Shown: positions 9,442 to 18,721 of the stretch, piece after piece
Position numbering within the stretch: the stretch's first letter is position 1
Layout of the letters: every line of letters starts with the position of its first letter
Source: Paracoccus marcusii
Lineage (GTDB): Bacteria; Pseudomonadota; Alphaproteobacteria; Rhodobacterales; Rhodobacteraceae
NCBI RefSeq assembly: GCF_006151785.1
Contig: NZ_VDDD01000018.1
Span: forward strand, 1 to 38,026
Length of the DNA stretch: 38,026 nt
Reading direction: 5' to 3'
Made by a program: the position numbers and the translations under genes
The notes under the pieces: model-generated
The model's database searches: none
What the model was told of the DNA's origin: nothing
Seen by the model: only the letters and a program-made list of their open reading frames with translations

Positions 9442-10548
9442 ATGCGCCTGTTTGCCCTGATCGCCCTGCTGCTGTCCACCGCCCCTGCCCTGGCCCAGGA
9501 CGCCGACGCGCTGCTGGCGCGCTTCCTGCAGGACCGGGGCGAGGATATCGACGCCTGCTTCACCGACATGCCACAGATGCGCGACGACCAGCGCGATGCC
9601 GATTTCCGTGGTGCGACGGACGCCCCGGTGCCCCTGCGGCGACTTGTGGTGGCCTTCGACGCATCCGGGTCGATGGCGGGTGCGCTTGGCAGCGACACCA
9701 AGATGGCGGCGGCACGGCAGGCGGTCGATGCCCTGTTGGACGACCTGCCTGATGACGTGACCGCCAGCCTGGTGGCCTTTGGCCATCGGGGCACGAACGA
9801 TGATGCCGGTCGCGCCGAAAGCTGTGCGGGAGTCGAGACCCTGGTGCCCGCCACCGACGATACCACGGCGCTGAAGGCCGCGGCGCAGGCGCTGGAACCG
9901 GCGGGCTGGACGCCCTTGGCGGATGCGCTGGCCGCCGCCGGGACGCAGCTGGCGCCGTCAGACACGGCGGGCGAACAGGTCGTCTATGTCGTGTCGGACG
10001 GAGAGGAGACCTGCGGCGGCGATCCGGTGGAACAGGCCCGCGCCCTGCATGACGGCGACATCCGCGCCGTCGTCAACATCCTGGGGCTGGACCTGCCCGC
10101 CGACGAACGCGCCCAGCTGGAGGCCGTGGCCCAGGCCGGGGGCGGCCTGTTCACCCCCATCACCACGCAAAACGAGCTGGCGCGCGAGATCGAGGAAAGG
10201 CGTCGCTGGAACGCCAACAGCTTTGAGATGCTGAGAACCAACAACCAGGCGTCGATGACCCAGCTGCGCAATTCCAACGCCGCCGGAGGTGCGCTGCTGC
10301 GGCTGGACAACTGCATCGGCGGTCGTTCGCTGCGCGAGAGCAACCGGGTGCGTGCCTGGTCACGCGACCAGGATCTGACCCCCGACCAGCAGGCCGCGCT
10401 GCGCGCCGCGCTGACGGCCGCGCATGACGCCCATGACGCCCGCGCGGCAGAAATCCGCAGCACGCTGGAGGCCGCGCGCGACAGTGCAAACCAGGCCGTC
10501 CAGGATCAGCGCGACGCCGATGCGGCCGAGTTCGAGGCGGTGCGTTAA
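9442..10548 (+). CDS. Secreted von Willebrand factor type A domain protein
   Basis: This 368-residue protein has a clear signal peptide cleaved near ALAQ (residue 19) and a vWA domain from about residue 65 to 235. The metal-ion-dependent adhesion site DASGSMAG is present (D73, S75, S77). A later SDGEETCGGDP stretch is typical of bacterial periplasmic vWA proteins. Four cysteines (DACF, ESCAG, EETCGG, DNCIGG) could form disulphides. The C-terminal third is Ala/Asp/Arg-rich and probably helical or coiled-coil. A GGAGG precedes the ATG. No MoxR ATPase or other usual vWA partner is adjacent, so its target is unknown. It ends tail to tail with purU. Confidence 0.88.
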   Translation: MRLFALIALLLSTAPALAQDADALLARFLQDRGEDIDACFTDMPQMRDDQRDADFRGATDAPVPLRRLVVAFDASGSMAGALGSDTKMAAARQAVDALLDDLPDDVTASLVAFGHRGTNDDAGRAESCAGVETLVPATDDTTALKAAAQALEPAGWTPLADALAAAGTQLAPSDTAGEQVVYVVSDGEETCGGDPVEQARALHDGDIRAVVNILGLDLPADERAQLEAVAQAGGGLFTPITTQNELAREIEERRRWNANSFEMLRTNNQASMTQLRNSNAAGGALLRLDNCIGGRSLRESNRVRAWSRDQDLTPDQQAALRAALTAAHDAHDARAAEIRSTLEAARDSANQAVQDQRDADAAEFEAVR

Positions 10549-11429
10549 CCCATCCGCTCGCTGGCATAGCTGCCGGGCGACGGCGGGAAGACCACCGTCT
10601 TGGCAGCGTTCAGGAAGACCCGGCCGTGGATATGGGCATGGACCGCGCGGGCCAGCACCTGCGCCTCGACGTCGCGGCCAAGGGAGACATAGTCGCCGGG
10701 GGACTGGGCATGGGTCACGCGGACCGTGTCCTGTTCGATGATCGGGCCTTCGTCCAGGTCGGCGGTGACGTAATGGCTGGTCGCGCCGATCAGCTTGACG
10801 CCCCGCTCATAGGCCTGCTTGTAGGGGTTCGCCCCCTTGAAGCTGGGCAGGAAGGAATGGTGGATGTTGATGATCCGACCCGACATCTGCTGGCACATCC
10901 GGTCCGACAGCACCTGCATATAGCGCGCCAGCACGATCAGTTCGGCTCCGGTCTGGTCGATGATCTCCATCTGACGGGCCTCGGCCTCGGCCTTGTTCTC
11001 GGGCGTGACGCGGATCATGTGGAAGGGGATGTCGTGGTTCACGACGACCTTCTGGTATTCGTGGTGGTTCGACACGACGCCAACGATCTCGATCGGCAGG
11101 GCACCGATGCGCCAGCGGTACAGAAGGTCGTTCAGGCAGTGCCCGAACCGGCTGACCATGATCAGCACCTTTTTCTTGACGGCATCGTCGGTGACCTCGA
11201 CCTCCATGCCGAACCGCGTGGCGATGGGCGCGAACATCGCGCGCAGGCTCTCCAGCGTCGCGGCCCCTTCGGAGCGGAAGCTGACCCGCATGAAGAACCG
11301 ACCCGTCTCGACGTCGTCGAACTGGGCGCTGTCGGTGATGTTGCAGTCCGCATCCGCCAGCGCGCCGGAAATCGCCGCGACGATGCCGCGGGTCGAGGCG
11401 CAGGTCACGCGCAGGGTGAAGGTCTTCAT
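10545..11429 (-). CDS. purU: Formyltetrahydrofolate deformylase
   Basis: PurU hydrolyses 10-formyl-tetrahydrofolate to formate and tetrahydrofolate, balancing one-carbon units and supplying formate for purine synthesis. The 294-residue product has an N-terminal ACT-like domain (about 1-80) and a formyltransferase fold. Catalytic residues visible are N188 and H190 in IINIHHSFLPSF and D226 in TADLDEGPII. I chose the start MKTFTLRVTC at 11429; the in-frame extension to 11501 lacks conserved sequence. It lies downstream of the M20 gene with 116 bases between, so may share its transcript. Its TAA shares TTAA with the vWA stop. Confidence 0.95.
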   Translation of the reverse strand: MKTFTLRVTCASTRGIVAAISGALADADCNITDSAQFDDVETGRFFMRVSFRSEGAATLESLRAMFAPIATRFGMEVEVTDDAVKKKVLIMVSRFGHCLNDLLYRWRIGALPIEIVGVVSNHHEYQKVVVNHDIPFHMIRVTPENKAEAEARQMEIIDQTGAELIVLARYMQVLSDRMCQQMSGRIINIHHSFLPSFKGANPYKQAYERGVKLIGATSHYVTADLDEGPIIEQDTVRVTHAQSPGDYVSLGRDVEAQVLARAVHAHIHGRVFLNAAKTVVFPPSPGSYASERMG

Positions 11430-11545
11430 ATGGGGTCCCCGTTTTGCCGATGGCGCGAACGCCACCGGCATTTCAACGCATTGCCCGCGAAGGGCAATCA
11501 CGTTTGCGACGGCGGGGGGCCGCCCGCGACATCAGGCGGCCCGGA

Positions 11546-12712
11546 TCAGGCCGCCGGCAGCCGCGCCTCGACCATGCCTGCATACCAGCTGGAGCCCGCC
11601 GGGATCGCATCGTCGTTGAAGTTGTAGGCCGGGTGATGGACCATCGCCGTGTCGCCGTTGCCGACCCAGATATAGGCGCCCGGACGTTCGTTCAGCATAT
11701 AGCTGAAATCCTCGCCGCCCATCATCGGCTGCATGTCCATGTTCACCCCGCCCGAGATGTCGCGGGCCACGTCGGCGGCCCATTCCGTCGCCTGCGGGTC
11801 GTTCATGGTGACCGGATAGCCACGCTGGTAATCGACATCGGCGCGTGCGCCCATCGCGGCGGCGATGTTGGTGGCGACGCGCTTGATCCCCTCCTCCAGC
11901 TGGTCGCGGACCTCGGGTGCCAGGCTGCGGGCGGTGCCCTTCAGCTGGACGACCTGCGGGATCACGTTATGCGCCGTCGAATCCGTCGACACCACGCAGA
12001 CCGAGATCACCGCGTTCTTCAGCGGGTCGATGTTGCGCGCCACGACCGACTGCAGCGCCACGACGATCTGCGCGGCGGTCAGGGTGGTGTCGATGCATTC
12101 ATGCGGCTTTGCGGCATGGCCGCCCTTGCCGGTCACGGTGATGTCGAACTGATCGGCCGCCGCCATCATCGCGCCGGGCCGGATCGAGAACTGGCCCACC
12201 GGCATGCCGGGCATGTTGTGCATGCCGTAGAACTCGTCGATCTTCCAGCGGTCGACCAGACCGTCCAGGACCATCGCCTCGCCCCCGGCACCGCCTTCTT
12301 CCGCGGGCTGGAAGATCACGATGGCGGTGCCGTCGAAATTGCGCGTCTCGGCCAGATACTTGGCCGCACCCAGCAGCATGGCGGTGTGGCCGTCATGGCC
12401 GCATGCATGCATCTTGCCCGGCGTCTTTGACGCATATTCCACGCCCGTCTGCTCGATGATCGGCAGCGCGTCCATGTCGGCGCGCAGGCCCACGACGCGG
12501 CCCTTGCTGTCGGTCCGGCCCTTGATGACGCCGACGACGCCGGTGCGGCCCACGCCCTCGGTGACCTCGTCACAGCCGAATTCGCGCAGCAGGTCGGCCA
12601 CGCGGCCCGCGGTGCGGTGGACGTCGTACAGCAGTTCGGGATGTTCGTGGAAATCGCGGCGCCAGGCGGTGATTTCGGGCAGCAGTTCGGCAAAGCGGTT
12701 CTTGACGGGCAT
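11546..12712 (-). CDS. M20 family metallo-amidohydrolase (hippurate hydrolase/N-acyl amino acid amidohydrolase type)
   Basis: This 388-residue cytoplasmic enzyme belongs to the M20D group that removes acyl groups from amino acids or cleaves small peptides, using a metal pair. Metal and catalytic positions visible are LRADMDALP near 77-84, MHACGHDGHTAM with C104 and H106, the glutamate pair in QPAEEGGAG (E138/E139), H165 in YGMHNMPG, and the terminal HHPAYNFND. The start at 12712 has AAGGAG upstream. It lies 90 bases downstream of the double ABC ATPase on the same strand, so the importer probably delivers its substrate. Hippurate, N-acetyl amino acids and small peptides are all possible. Confidence 0.9.
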   Translation of the reverse strand: MPVKNRFAELLPEITAWRRDFHEHPELLYDVHRTAGRVADLLREFGCDEVTEGVGRTGVVGVIKGRTDSKGRVVGLRADMDALPIIEQTGVEYASKTPGKMHACGHDGHTAMLLGAAKYLAETRNFDGTAIVIFQPAEEGGAGGEAMVLDGLVDRWKIDEFYGMHNMPGMPVGQFSIRPGAMMAAADQFDITVTGKGGHAAKPHECIDTTLTAAQIVVALQSVVARNIDPLKNAVISVCVVSTDSTAHNVIPQVVQLKGTARSLAPEVRDQLEEGIKRVATNIAAAMGARADVDYQRGYPVTMNDPQATEWAADVARDISGGVNMDMQPMMGGEDFSYMLNERPGAYIWVGNGDTAMVHHPAYNFNDDAIPAGSSWYAGMVEARLPAA

Positions 12713-12802
12713 GGTTGTCTCCTTCGGACGCAGGGTGGCGATTTCCTGCACGATCTGCAAGAGGGGCCAGGGGCACCCCGCCACGCCCTGCCCGAAAAAC
12801 GA

Positions 12803-14635
12803 TCAGCCGTGGGTGACCGGATCGACCAGCACGCGGTGCCCCGGCGCGACCTCTCGGTAGACGGACGGCTTGGCCACATAATCGACCGGGTGCATGGGCG
12901 ACGGGATGGGCTTGAAGCTCAGATCCTCGGTAATCTTCTTCTGGCGCGGGTCGGCCACGGGCACTGCCGACATCAGCTGGCGGGTATAGCTGTGCTGGGG
13001 GTTCTCGAAGACCTGCGCGCGGGTGCCCATCTCGACGATGCGGCCCAGATACATCACGCCCACATGGTGGCTGACGCGTTCGACGACGGCCATGTCATGG
13101 CTGATGAACAGCATCGATATGCCCAGGTCCTGCTGCAGCTCCATCAGCAGGTTCAGCACCTGCGCCTGGACCGACACGTCCAGCGCCGACACGGCCTCGT
13201 CCGCGATGATCAGCTTGGGGTTCAGCGCCAGGGCGCGGGCAATGGCGATGCGCTGGCGCTGGCCGCCCGACATCTCGTGCGGATAGCGGCGCATGAAGCT
13301 GCGCGGCAGTTCCACCCGGTCGAACAGGGCCGCGATGCGGTCCTGGCGTTCGGACTTGCTGCCGATGCCATAGTTCTCCATCGGCTCTGCGACCTGGTCG
13401 TAGAGCTTCATGTGCGGGTCCAAGCTGGCGAACGGGTCCTGAAAGATCATCTGCATGTCGCGGCGCGACTTGCGCAGCGCGTTCGCCGACAGGCCGATGA
13501 TGTCGGTGCCACCCAGGTCGACCGTGCCCGATTCGGGCTCGACCAGGCGCAGGATCGACCGCCCGCAGGTGGACTTGCCGCAGCCGGATTCCCCCACCAG
13601 CGACAGCGTCTCGCCGGCGTTGATGGTAAAGCTGACATCCTCGACCGCGTGCACCCGCGCGACGGTGCGGCGCAGCAGGCCGCCCTTGACCTTGAACCGC
13701 GTGGTCAGGTTCTTGACCGTCAGCAGCGGCGTGGGGTTGGCGACGACGATGGGTTCGGGGGCGCCGGTCGATCCGTCGCTCATCAGGCGCAGGCGTTCGG
13801 GGGCGGCCTTGCCGGTCATCTCGCCTAGGCGCGGGACGGCGGCCAGCAGCATCTTGGTGTAATCCCGCTGAGGATTCTCGAAGATCTGCTCGACCGGGCC
13901 TTCCTCGACCTTCTCGCCGCGATACATGACCACCACGCGGTCGGCCATCTGGGCGACCACGGCCATATCATGGGTGATGAAAAGGACGGCAATCTGCTTT
14001 TCCCGCTTCAGCCGGTCGATCAGCGCCAGGATCTCCGCCTGGATCGTCACGTCCAGCGCGGTCGTGGGTTCGTCGCAGATCAGCAGGCGCGGCTCGCAGG
14101 CCATGGCGATGGCGATCACGACGCGCTGGCGCATGCCGCCCGACAGTTCGTGCGGATACTGGTCCAGCCGGCGTTCGGGTTCGGGAATGCGGACCTGGCG
14201 CAGGATCTCCAGCGCGCGGGCGCGGGCCTCGGCCTTCTTCAGGCCGCGATGGGTGATCAACCCCTCGACCAGCTGGTCGCCGACGGTGAAGACCGGGTTC
14301 AGCGCGGTCATCGGCTCCTGGAAGATCATGCCGATCTGGTTGCCGCGGATGTCGCGCATCGCGGCGCTGTTCTGGCGGGCCAGGTCGACGACCTTGCCGT
14401 CATCCTGTTCGAACATCAGCTGGCCGCCCGCGATGGTGCCCCCGCCGAATTCCACCAGCCGCATCAGCGACAACGAGCTGACCGATTTTCCCGACCCGGA
14501 TTCGCCCACCACGCAGACGCATTCGCCCGGCTTGATGTTGAAGCTGACATCCTTGACGCCGACCACGACCCCATCGTTGGTTTCGAATTCGACCCGCAGT
14601 TTCTCAATGGAAACAAGAGGTTTGTCGTCAAGCAT
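12803..14635 (-). CDS. Dipeptide/oligopeptide ABC transporter, fused double ATP-binding protein (DppD-DppF type)
   Basis: The 610-residue product joins two full ABC domains that in E. coli are separate DppD and DppF proteins. Domain 1 has GESGSGKS, LSGGMRQRV and LLICDEPTTALD. Domain 2, after a short linker near residue 315, has GESGCGKST, MSGGQRQRI and LIIADEAVSALD. Both catalytic sites look intact. Each half ends with the oligopeptide-binding-cassette extension (NPQRDYTKMLL, NPQHSYTRQLM). The start MLDDKPLVSIEKL at 14635 fits the domain edge; a 40-residue longer in-frame start lacks conservation. It is divergent from the binding-protein and permease genes across 248 bases and upstream of the M20 gene. 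Confidence 0.93.
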   Translation of the reverse strand: MLDDKPLVSIEKLRVEFETNDGVVVGVKDVSFNIKPGECVCVVGESGSGKSVSSLSLMRLVEFGGGTIAGGQLMFEQDDGKVVDLARQNSAAMRDIRGNQIGMIFQEPMTALNPVFTVGDQLVEGLITHRGLKKAEARARALEILRQVRIPEPERRLDQYPHELSGGMRQRVVIAIAMACEPRLLICDEPTTALDVTIQAEILALIDRLKREKQIAVLFITHDMAVVAQMADRVVVMYRGEKVEEGPVEQIFENPQRDYTKMLLAAVPRLGEMTGKAAPERLRLMSDGSTGAPEPIVVANPTPLLTVKNLTTRFKVKGGLLRRTVARVHAVEDVSFTINAGETLSLVGESGCGKSTCGRSILRLVEPESGTVDLGGTDIIGLSANALRKSRRDMQMIFQDPFASLDPHMKLYDQVAEPMENYGIGSKSERQDRIAALFDRVELPRSFMRRYPHEMSGGQRQRIAIARALALNPKLIIADEAVSALDVSVQAQVLNLLMELQQDLGISMLFISHDMAVVERVSHHVGVMYLGRIVEMGTRAQVFENPQHSYTRQLMSAVPVADPRQKKITEDLSFKPIPSPMHPVDYVAKPSVYREVAPGHRVLVDPVTHG

Positions 14636-14883
14636 CTGGGGCCCCCGGGAAAGATCAAGCCAGCAGGCTAGCCATTGCCCGGGGAAAGTCAAAGCCCAAA
14701 CGCATGTGCGATGGGTCTTGCCTTTCGCAGAGGCTTCGTTTGATGATGCGCGCATTCCGCAGGGACGATGACAACACGAACAACCACCCGGACAATCGGG
14801 GACGCGACAAGACGATCAGCCCCCGAATGGCTGAAGGTGGCGTGGAACCCCCCGCGGGCCGCAACACCCAACAGGAGAGTGTA

Positions 14884-16587
14884 ATGAAACTGAGAACCGG
14901 TCTGATGGGCGCCGCCGCCACGCTGGCGATGGCCCCTGCCGCTTTCGCGGAACGCGGCAGCGACGGCCAGCTGAACATCATCATGTGGCAGGCCCCGACC
15001 CTGATGCACCCCTATCTGTCGGGCGGCACCAAAGAGGTCATCGCCGGCAGCCTGGTCCTGGAACCGCTGGCGGGCTATGACACCGAAGGTCAGATCTATC
15101 CCCGCCTGGTGACGGAAATCCCGTCGCTGGAGAACGGCGGCATCGCCGAGGACCTGACCTCGGTCACCTGGACGTTGCGCGACGACGTGAAATGGTCGGA
15201 CGGCACGCCGCTGACCGCCGATGACGTCGTCTTCACCGCCGAATACTGCATGGACCCCGAGGGTGGCTGCGCGCAGCTGGCCAAGTTCGAGGGCATCACC
15301 GCGGTCGAGGCGGTCGATCCGCAGACCGTCAAGGTCACCTTCGATTCACCGCGCGCCGACCCGTTCTCGGCCTTTGTCGGATCGCAGTCGCCGATCCTGC
15401 AGAAGGCCCAGTTCGAGGCCTGCAAGGGCGTGAACGCGCCGACCTGCACCGACCAGAATTTTGGCCCGATCGGCACCGGCCCGTTCCGCGTCACCCAGTT
15501 CCTGACCAACGACACGATCAGCCTGGAAGCGAACCCGGAATACCGCGACGCGGCCAAGCCCGCCTTCGCGACCGTGCTGGTCAAGGGTGGCGGCGACGCG
15601 GCCGGCGCCGCGCGGTCGGTCATGGAGACCGGCGAGTTCGACTATGCCTGGAACACCCAGCTGGCCCCCGACGTCATCGCCGGCATGGAGGCCGCGGGCC
15701 GCGGCAAGGTCTCGGCCGCCTTCGGCACGCTGGTGGAACGCATCCACGTCAACCTGACCGACCCGTCATCGTCGCTGCCCGAGGGCGAGCGTTCGACCGC
15801 CGCGCATCCGCATCCGTTCCTGTCGGACCCGGCGGTGCGCAAGGCGCTGTCCATGGCCATCGACCGCGCCCTGCTGGTCGAGATCGGCTATGGCACGTCG
15901 GGCCAGCCGACCTGCAACTATGTCCCCGCCCCCGAGGCCTGGGCGTCCGACAACACCGAATGCCTGACCCAGGACATCGCCGGTGCGAACGCCCTGCTGG
16001 ACGAGGCAGGCTGGACGATGGGCGGCAACGGCGTGCGTGAGAAGGACGGCGTGCAGCTGAACATGGTCTTCCAGACCTCGGTCAATGCGGTCCGCCAGGA
16101 CTTCCAGGCGCTGATCAAGCAGTGGTGGTCGGAAATCGGCGTCCAGACCGAACTGAAGACGGTCGACGCGTCGGTGTTCTTCGGCTCGGATGCGGGCTCG
16201 CCCGACACGCTGCAGAAGTTCTATGCCGACGTCGAGATGTATGCCGACAACTTCGACGGCAACAACCCGGCGCCCTACCTGTCCAAGTGGACCTGCGACA
16301 AGGCGCCCTCGCCCGCCAACCAGTGGCAGGGCGAGAACATCAGCCGCTTCTGCGACCCGGAATACGACCGCATGGTCGACGAGATCGAAGGCATCGTCGA
16401 CGCCGACGAACGCGCCGCCATGGGCCGGACGATGAACGACATGCTGACCAAGGACAGCAACGCGATCATCCCGCTGGTCTATCGCGGCACGGCCTCGGCG
16501 CATTCGAACACGCTTGGCGGCGTGCAGCTGAACGCCTGGGACAGCGAGATCTGGAACGTCGCGGACTGGACCCGCGTCGAACAGTAA
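14884..16587 (+). CDS. Dipeptide/oligopeptide ABC transporter substrate-binding protein (family 5)
   Basis: This periplasmic receptor of 567 residues has a signal peptide cleaved near AFAE (about residue 22) and no lipobox. The SBP_bac_5 pattern is clear: LEPLAGYDTEG near 60, then TSVTWTLRDDVKWSDGTPLT and DDVVFTAEY, the family's signature stretch, and a GTGPFRV motif near 200. It should capture peptides or related solutes for the permeases that follow. AGGAGAG precedes the ATG at 14884. The 248-base spacer to the divergent ATPase gene should hold both promoters, though I could not pick a convincing box. Cysteines in the mature chain may form disulphides. Confidence 0.95.
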   Translation: MKLRTGLMGAAATLAMAPAAFAERGSDGQLNIIMWQAPTLMHPYLSGGTKEVIAGSLVLEPLAGYDTEGQIYPRLVTEIPSLENGGIAEDLTSVTWTLRDDVKWSDGTPLTADDVVFTAEYCMDPEGGCAQLAKFEGITAVEAVDPQTVKVTFDSPRADPFSAFVGSQSPILQKAQFEACKGVNAPTCTDQNFGPIGTGPFRVTQFLTNDTISLEANPEYRDAAKPAFATVLVKGGGDAAGAARSVMETGEFDYAWNTQLAPDVIAGMEAAGRGKVSAAFGTLVERIHVNLTDPSSSLPEGERSTAAHPHPFLSDPAVRKALSMAIDRALLVEIGYGTSGQPTCNYVPAPEAWASDNTECLTQDIAGANALLDEAGWTMGGNGVREKDGVQLNMVFQTSVNAVRQDFQALIKQWWSEIGVQTELKTVDASVFFGSDAGSPDTLQKFYADVEMYADNFDGNNPAPYLSKWTCDKAPSPANQWQGENISRFCDPEYDRMVDEIEGIVDADERAAMGRTMNDMLTKDSNAIIPLVYRGTASAHSNTLGGVQLNAWDSEIWNVADWTRVEQ

Positions 16588-16622
16588 TGCATCCTGCCGC
16601 CCTGGCCCTGCGCCGGGGCGGC

Positions 16623-16639
16623 GCCCCTCTCTCAGGGGC
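16623..16639 (+). terminator. Hairpin between binding-protein and permease genes, possible attenuator
   Basis: GCCCCT and AGGGGC form a perfect 6-bp stem around CTCTC, 36 bases after the binding-protein stop, without a T tract. Such hairpins often stabilise the binding-protein message or reduce read-through into permease genes, which are needed in smaller amounts. That role here is inference. Confidence 0.4.
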
Positions 16640-16703
16640 CCGCGGGCGCGCGGGACCGTGACGGGGGGACACAGATGCCCAGAAACCACCGGATCGAGGC
16701 ACC

Positions 16704-17711
16704 ATGCTGAGTTTCACCATCCGCCGGCTGCTGCTGGCCATTCCGACATTGCTGTTCATCTCGCTGGTGATCTTCCTGTTGCTGGAAGCCTCGCCCGGCG
16801 ACCCCTTGGGCGACGTGCCCCTGACCGTGCCCCCGGAGGTCCGCGAACGCATGCGTGCGGCCCTGGGCCTGGGCGAGCCCTGGCCGGTCCGCTACCTGCT
16901 GTGGCTGAAGCAGTTCTTCTGGGTCGAGCCGCTGTACTGGACCGACCAGTGGTTCGGCACGAACTTCAGCGACGGCGCCCAGCGCATCATCAGCTTCCAG
17001 TCGCGCAGCCCCGTCTTCGACGTGATCGCCCAGCGCGTGCCGCAGACCCTGACCGTGGTCGGAATGTCCTATCTGGTGGGCATCCTCATCGCGATCCCCA
17101 TCGGGATCATCTCGGCCTACAAGCAGTACAGCTGGTTCGACCAGATCGGCACCTTCGTGTCGATGATCGGGTTCTCGATGCCCACCTTCTTCACCGGCGT
17201 CGTGCTGATCATCATCTTCGCGGTGAACCTGCAGTGGTTCCCGTCGGTCTATGACACCACGCTGCAGGTCGACGACTGGGCCAGCTTCAAGCAGCAGGCC
17301 CGCCAGATGGTGATGCCCGTGACGGTGCTGGCGCTTTACAACGCGGCGCAGATCAGCCGCTTCATGCGCTCGTCCATGCTGGACAACCTGGGCCAGGACT
17401 ATGTCCGCACCGCCCGAGCCAAGGGCCTGTCCGAACGCGTCGTCGTGTTGAAGCACGTCTTGCGCAACAGCCTGATCCCGGTCGTGACCGTGATCGCGCT
17501 TGGCCTGCCGGCGGTGTTCGGCGGCGCCATCATCACCGAACAGGTGTTCAAGGTGAACGGGCTGGGACAGCTGCTGATCACCTCGATCCACGGCAACGAC
17601 ATCCCGATGGTCCTGACGCTGACCTTCATCTTTGCCATCCTGATCGTCGTCTTCACCCTGATCGCAGACATCCTCTATGGGGTGCTGGACCCGAGGATCC
17701 GCTATGACTGA
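16704..17711 (+). CDS. Dipeptide/oligopeptide ABC transporter permease (DppB type)
   Basis: This inner-membrane permease (BPD_transp_1 class) has 335 residues. It begins LSFTIRRLLLAIPTLLFIS, the usual DppB/OppB first membrane segment, followed by a periplasmic loop with SPGDPLGD. The cytoplasmic EAA loop that contacts the ATPase is ARAKGLSERVVVLKHVL near residue 235. A GAGGC precedes the ATG. The end overlaps the next permease gene by 8 bases, so the two should be co-translated. Confidence 0.94.
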   Translation: MLSFTIRRLLLAIPTLLFISLVIFLLLEASPGDPLGDVPLTVPPEVRERMRAALGLGEPWPVRYLLWLKQFFWVEPLYWTDQWFGTNFSDGAQRIISFQSRSPVFDVIAQRVPQTLTVVGMSYLVGILIAIPIGIISAYKQYSWFDQIGTFVSMIGFSMPTFFTGVVLIIIFAVNLQWFPSVYDTTLQVDDWASFKQQARQMVMPVTVLALYNAAQISRFMRSSMLDNLGQDYVRTARAKGLSERVVVLKHVLRNSLIPVVTVIALGLPAVFGGAIITEQVFKVNGLGQLLITSIHGNDIPMVLTLTFIFAILIVVFTLIADILYGVLDPRIRYD

Positions 17712-18684
17712 CCCCAAATCCCCCGACGACCTGCGCGCCGCCGCAGGCAACGCCGCCGTCCCCGCCGCCGCCAGCCCCCCGGTCGTGCCCCCCCAGGGCG
17801 CGGTCGAGACCCGCAGCCAGTGGTCCGACGTCTGGCGCCAGTTCCGCAGCCACCGCGGCGCGATGGTGGCGCTGGTGCTGTTCGTGGCGATCATCCTGTT
17901 CGTGTCCGTCGGACCGCTGATCTGGACGATCGACCCGACCTATGTGGACATCCGCGCCCGCAACTCGGGCTTCTCCGCGGCCCATCCCCTGGGCACCGAC
18001 CAGCTGGGCCGCGACCTGCTGGCGCGCCTGATGGCGGGCGGCCAGGTGTCCATCGCCGTCGGCCTGACCGCGATGATCATCGCGATCTTCCTGGGCAGCC
18101 TGATCGGCGTGATGTCGGGCTACTTCCGCCGGCTGGATGCGCCGCTGATGCGCCTGACAGAGCTGTTCCTGGCGCTGCCGCTGCTGCCTTTGCTGCTGCT
18201 GATGGTGACGCTGTTCCGCGAGCCGCTGTCGCAGACCTTCGGCCCGGCGCTTGGCATCTTCTTCCTGATCGTGACCGCCATCGGCGCGACCAGCTGGATG
18301 CAGGCCGCCCGCATCGTGCGCGGCGAGGTGCTGGGCCTGAAGGAACGCGAGTTCATCCTGGCCGCGCGGTCCATCGGCACGCCGTCGCACCGGATGATCA
18401 CGCGCCACATCCTGCCCAACGTGCTGTCGCCGATCATGGTGGCCGCGACCCTGGGCATTGCCACCGCGATCATCACCGAAAGCGCGCTGTCCTTCCTGGG
18501 CTTGGGCTTTCCGCCCGACTTCCCGACCTGGGGACGGCTGCTGTTCGACGCCGTGGACCAGATGGTGCTGTATCCGTGGCGGGTGATCTTTCCCGGCTTG
18601 CTGATCTCGCTGACGGTGCTGTGCGTGAACTATATCGGCGACGGGCTGCGCGACGCCATGGACCCCCGCATCCGGGGGCGCTGA
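17704..18684 (+). CDS. Dipeptide/oligopeptide ABC transporter permease (DppC type)
   Basis: The 326-residue permease is the partner of the preceding DppB-type protein. It has an Ala/Pro-rich cytoplasmic N-terminal tail (about residues 1-37), then a first membrane segment. The conserved HPLGTDQLGRDLLARL stretch lies near residue 95. The EAA loop reads LAARSIGTPSHRMITRHIL. The start MTDPKSPDD at 17704 overlaps the upstream gene; a slightly longer in-frame start at 17677 would sit deeper inside dppB and is not preferred. A strong hairpin follows the stop. Confidence 0.94.
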   Translation: MTDPKSPDDLRAAAGNAAVPAAASPPVVPPQGAVETRSQWSDVWRQFRSHRGAMVALVLFVAIILFVSVGPLIWTIDPTYVDIRARNSGFSAAHPLGTDQLGRDLLARLMAGGQVSIAVGLTAMIIAIFLGSLIGVMSGYFRRLDAPLMRLTELFLALPLLPLLLLMVTLFREPLSQTFGPALGIFFLIVTAIGATSWMQAARIVRGEVLGLKEREFILAARSIGTPSHRMITRHILPNVLSPIMVAATLGIATAIITESALSFLGLGFPPDFPTWGRLLFDAVDQMVLYPWRVIFPGLLISLTVLCVNYIGDGLRDAMDPRIRGR

Positions 18685-18691
18685 CGGTAAA

Positions 18692-18715
18692 GGGGGGCCA
18701 AGCGGCCCCCCCTTC
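18692..18715. terminator. Bidirectional rho-independent terminator
   Basis: GGGGGGCC and GGCCCCCC form an 8-bp perfect stem (18692-18699 with 18704-18711) with an AAGC loop, followed on the plus strand by CTTCTTCGTTT. On the minus strand it is preceded by the ALDH stop and followed by TTTA. It lies between convergent genes and can serve both. Confidence 0.8.
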
Positions 18716-18721
18716 TTCGTT

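Noticed and set aside
14636..14883. Promoters for the divergent peptide ABC genes
   Set aside because: Pairs such as TTGCCT/TGATGA have very poor -10 boxes, so none is annotated although promoters must exist here.
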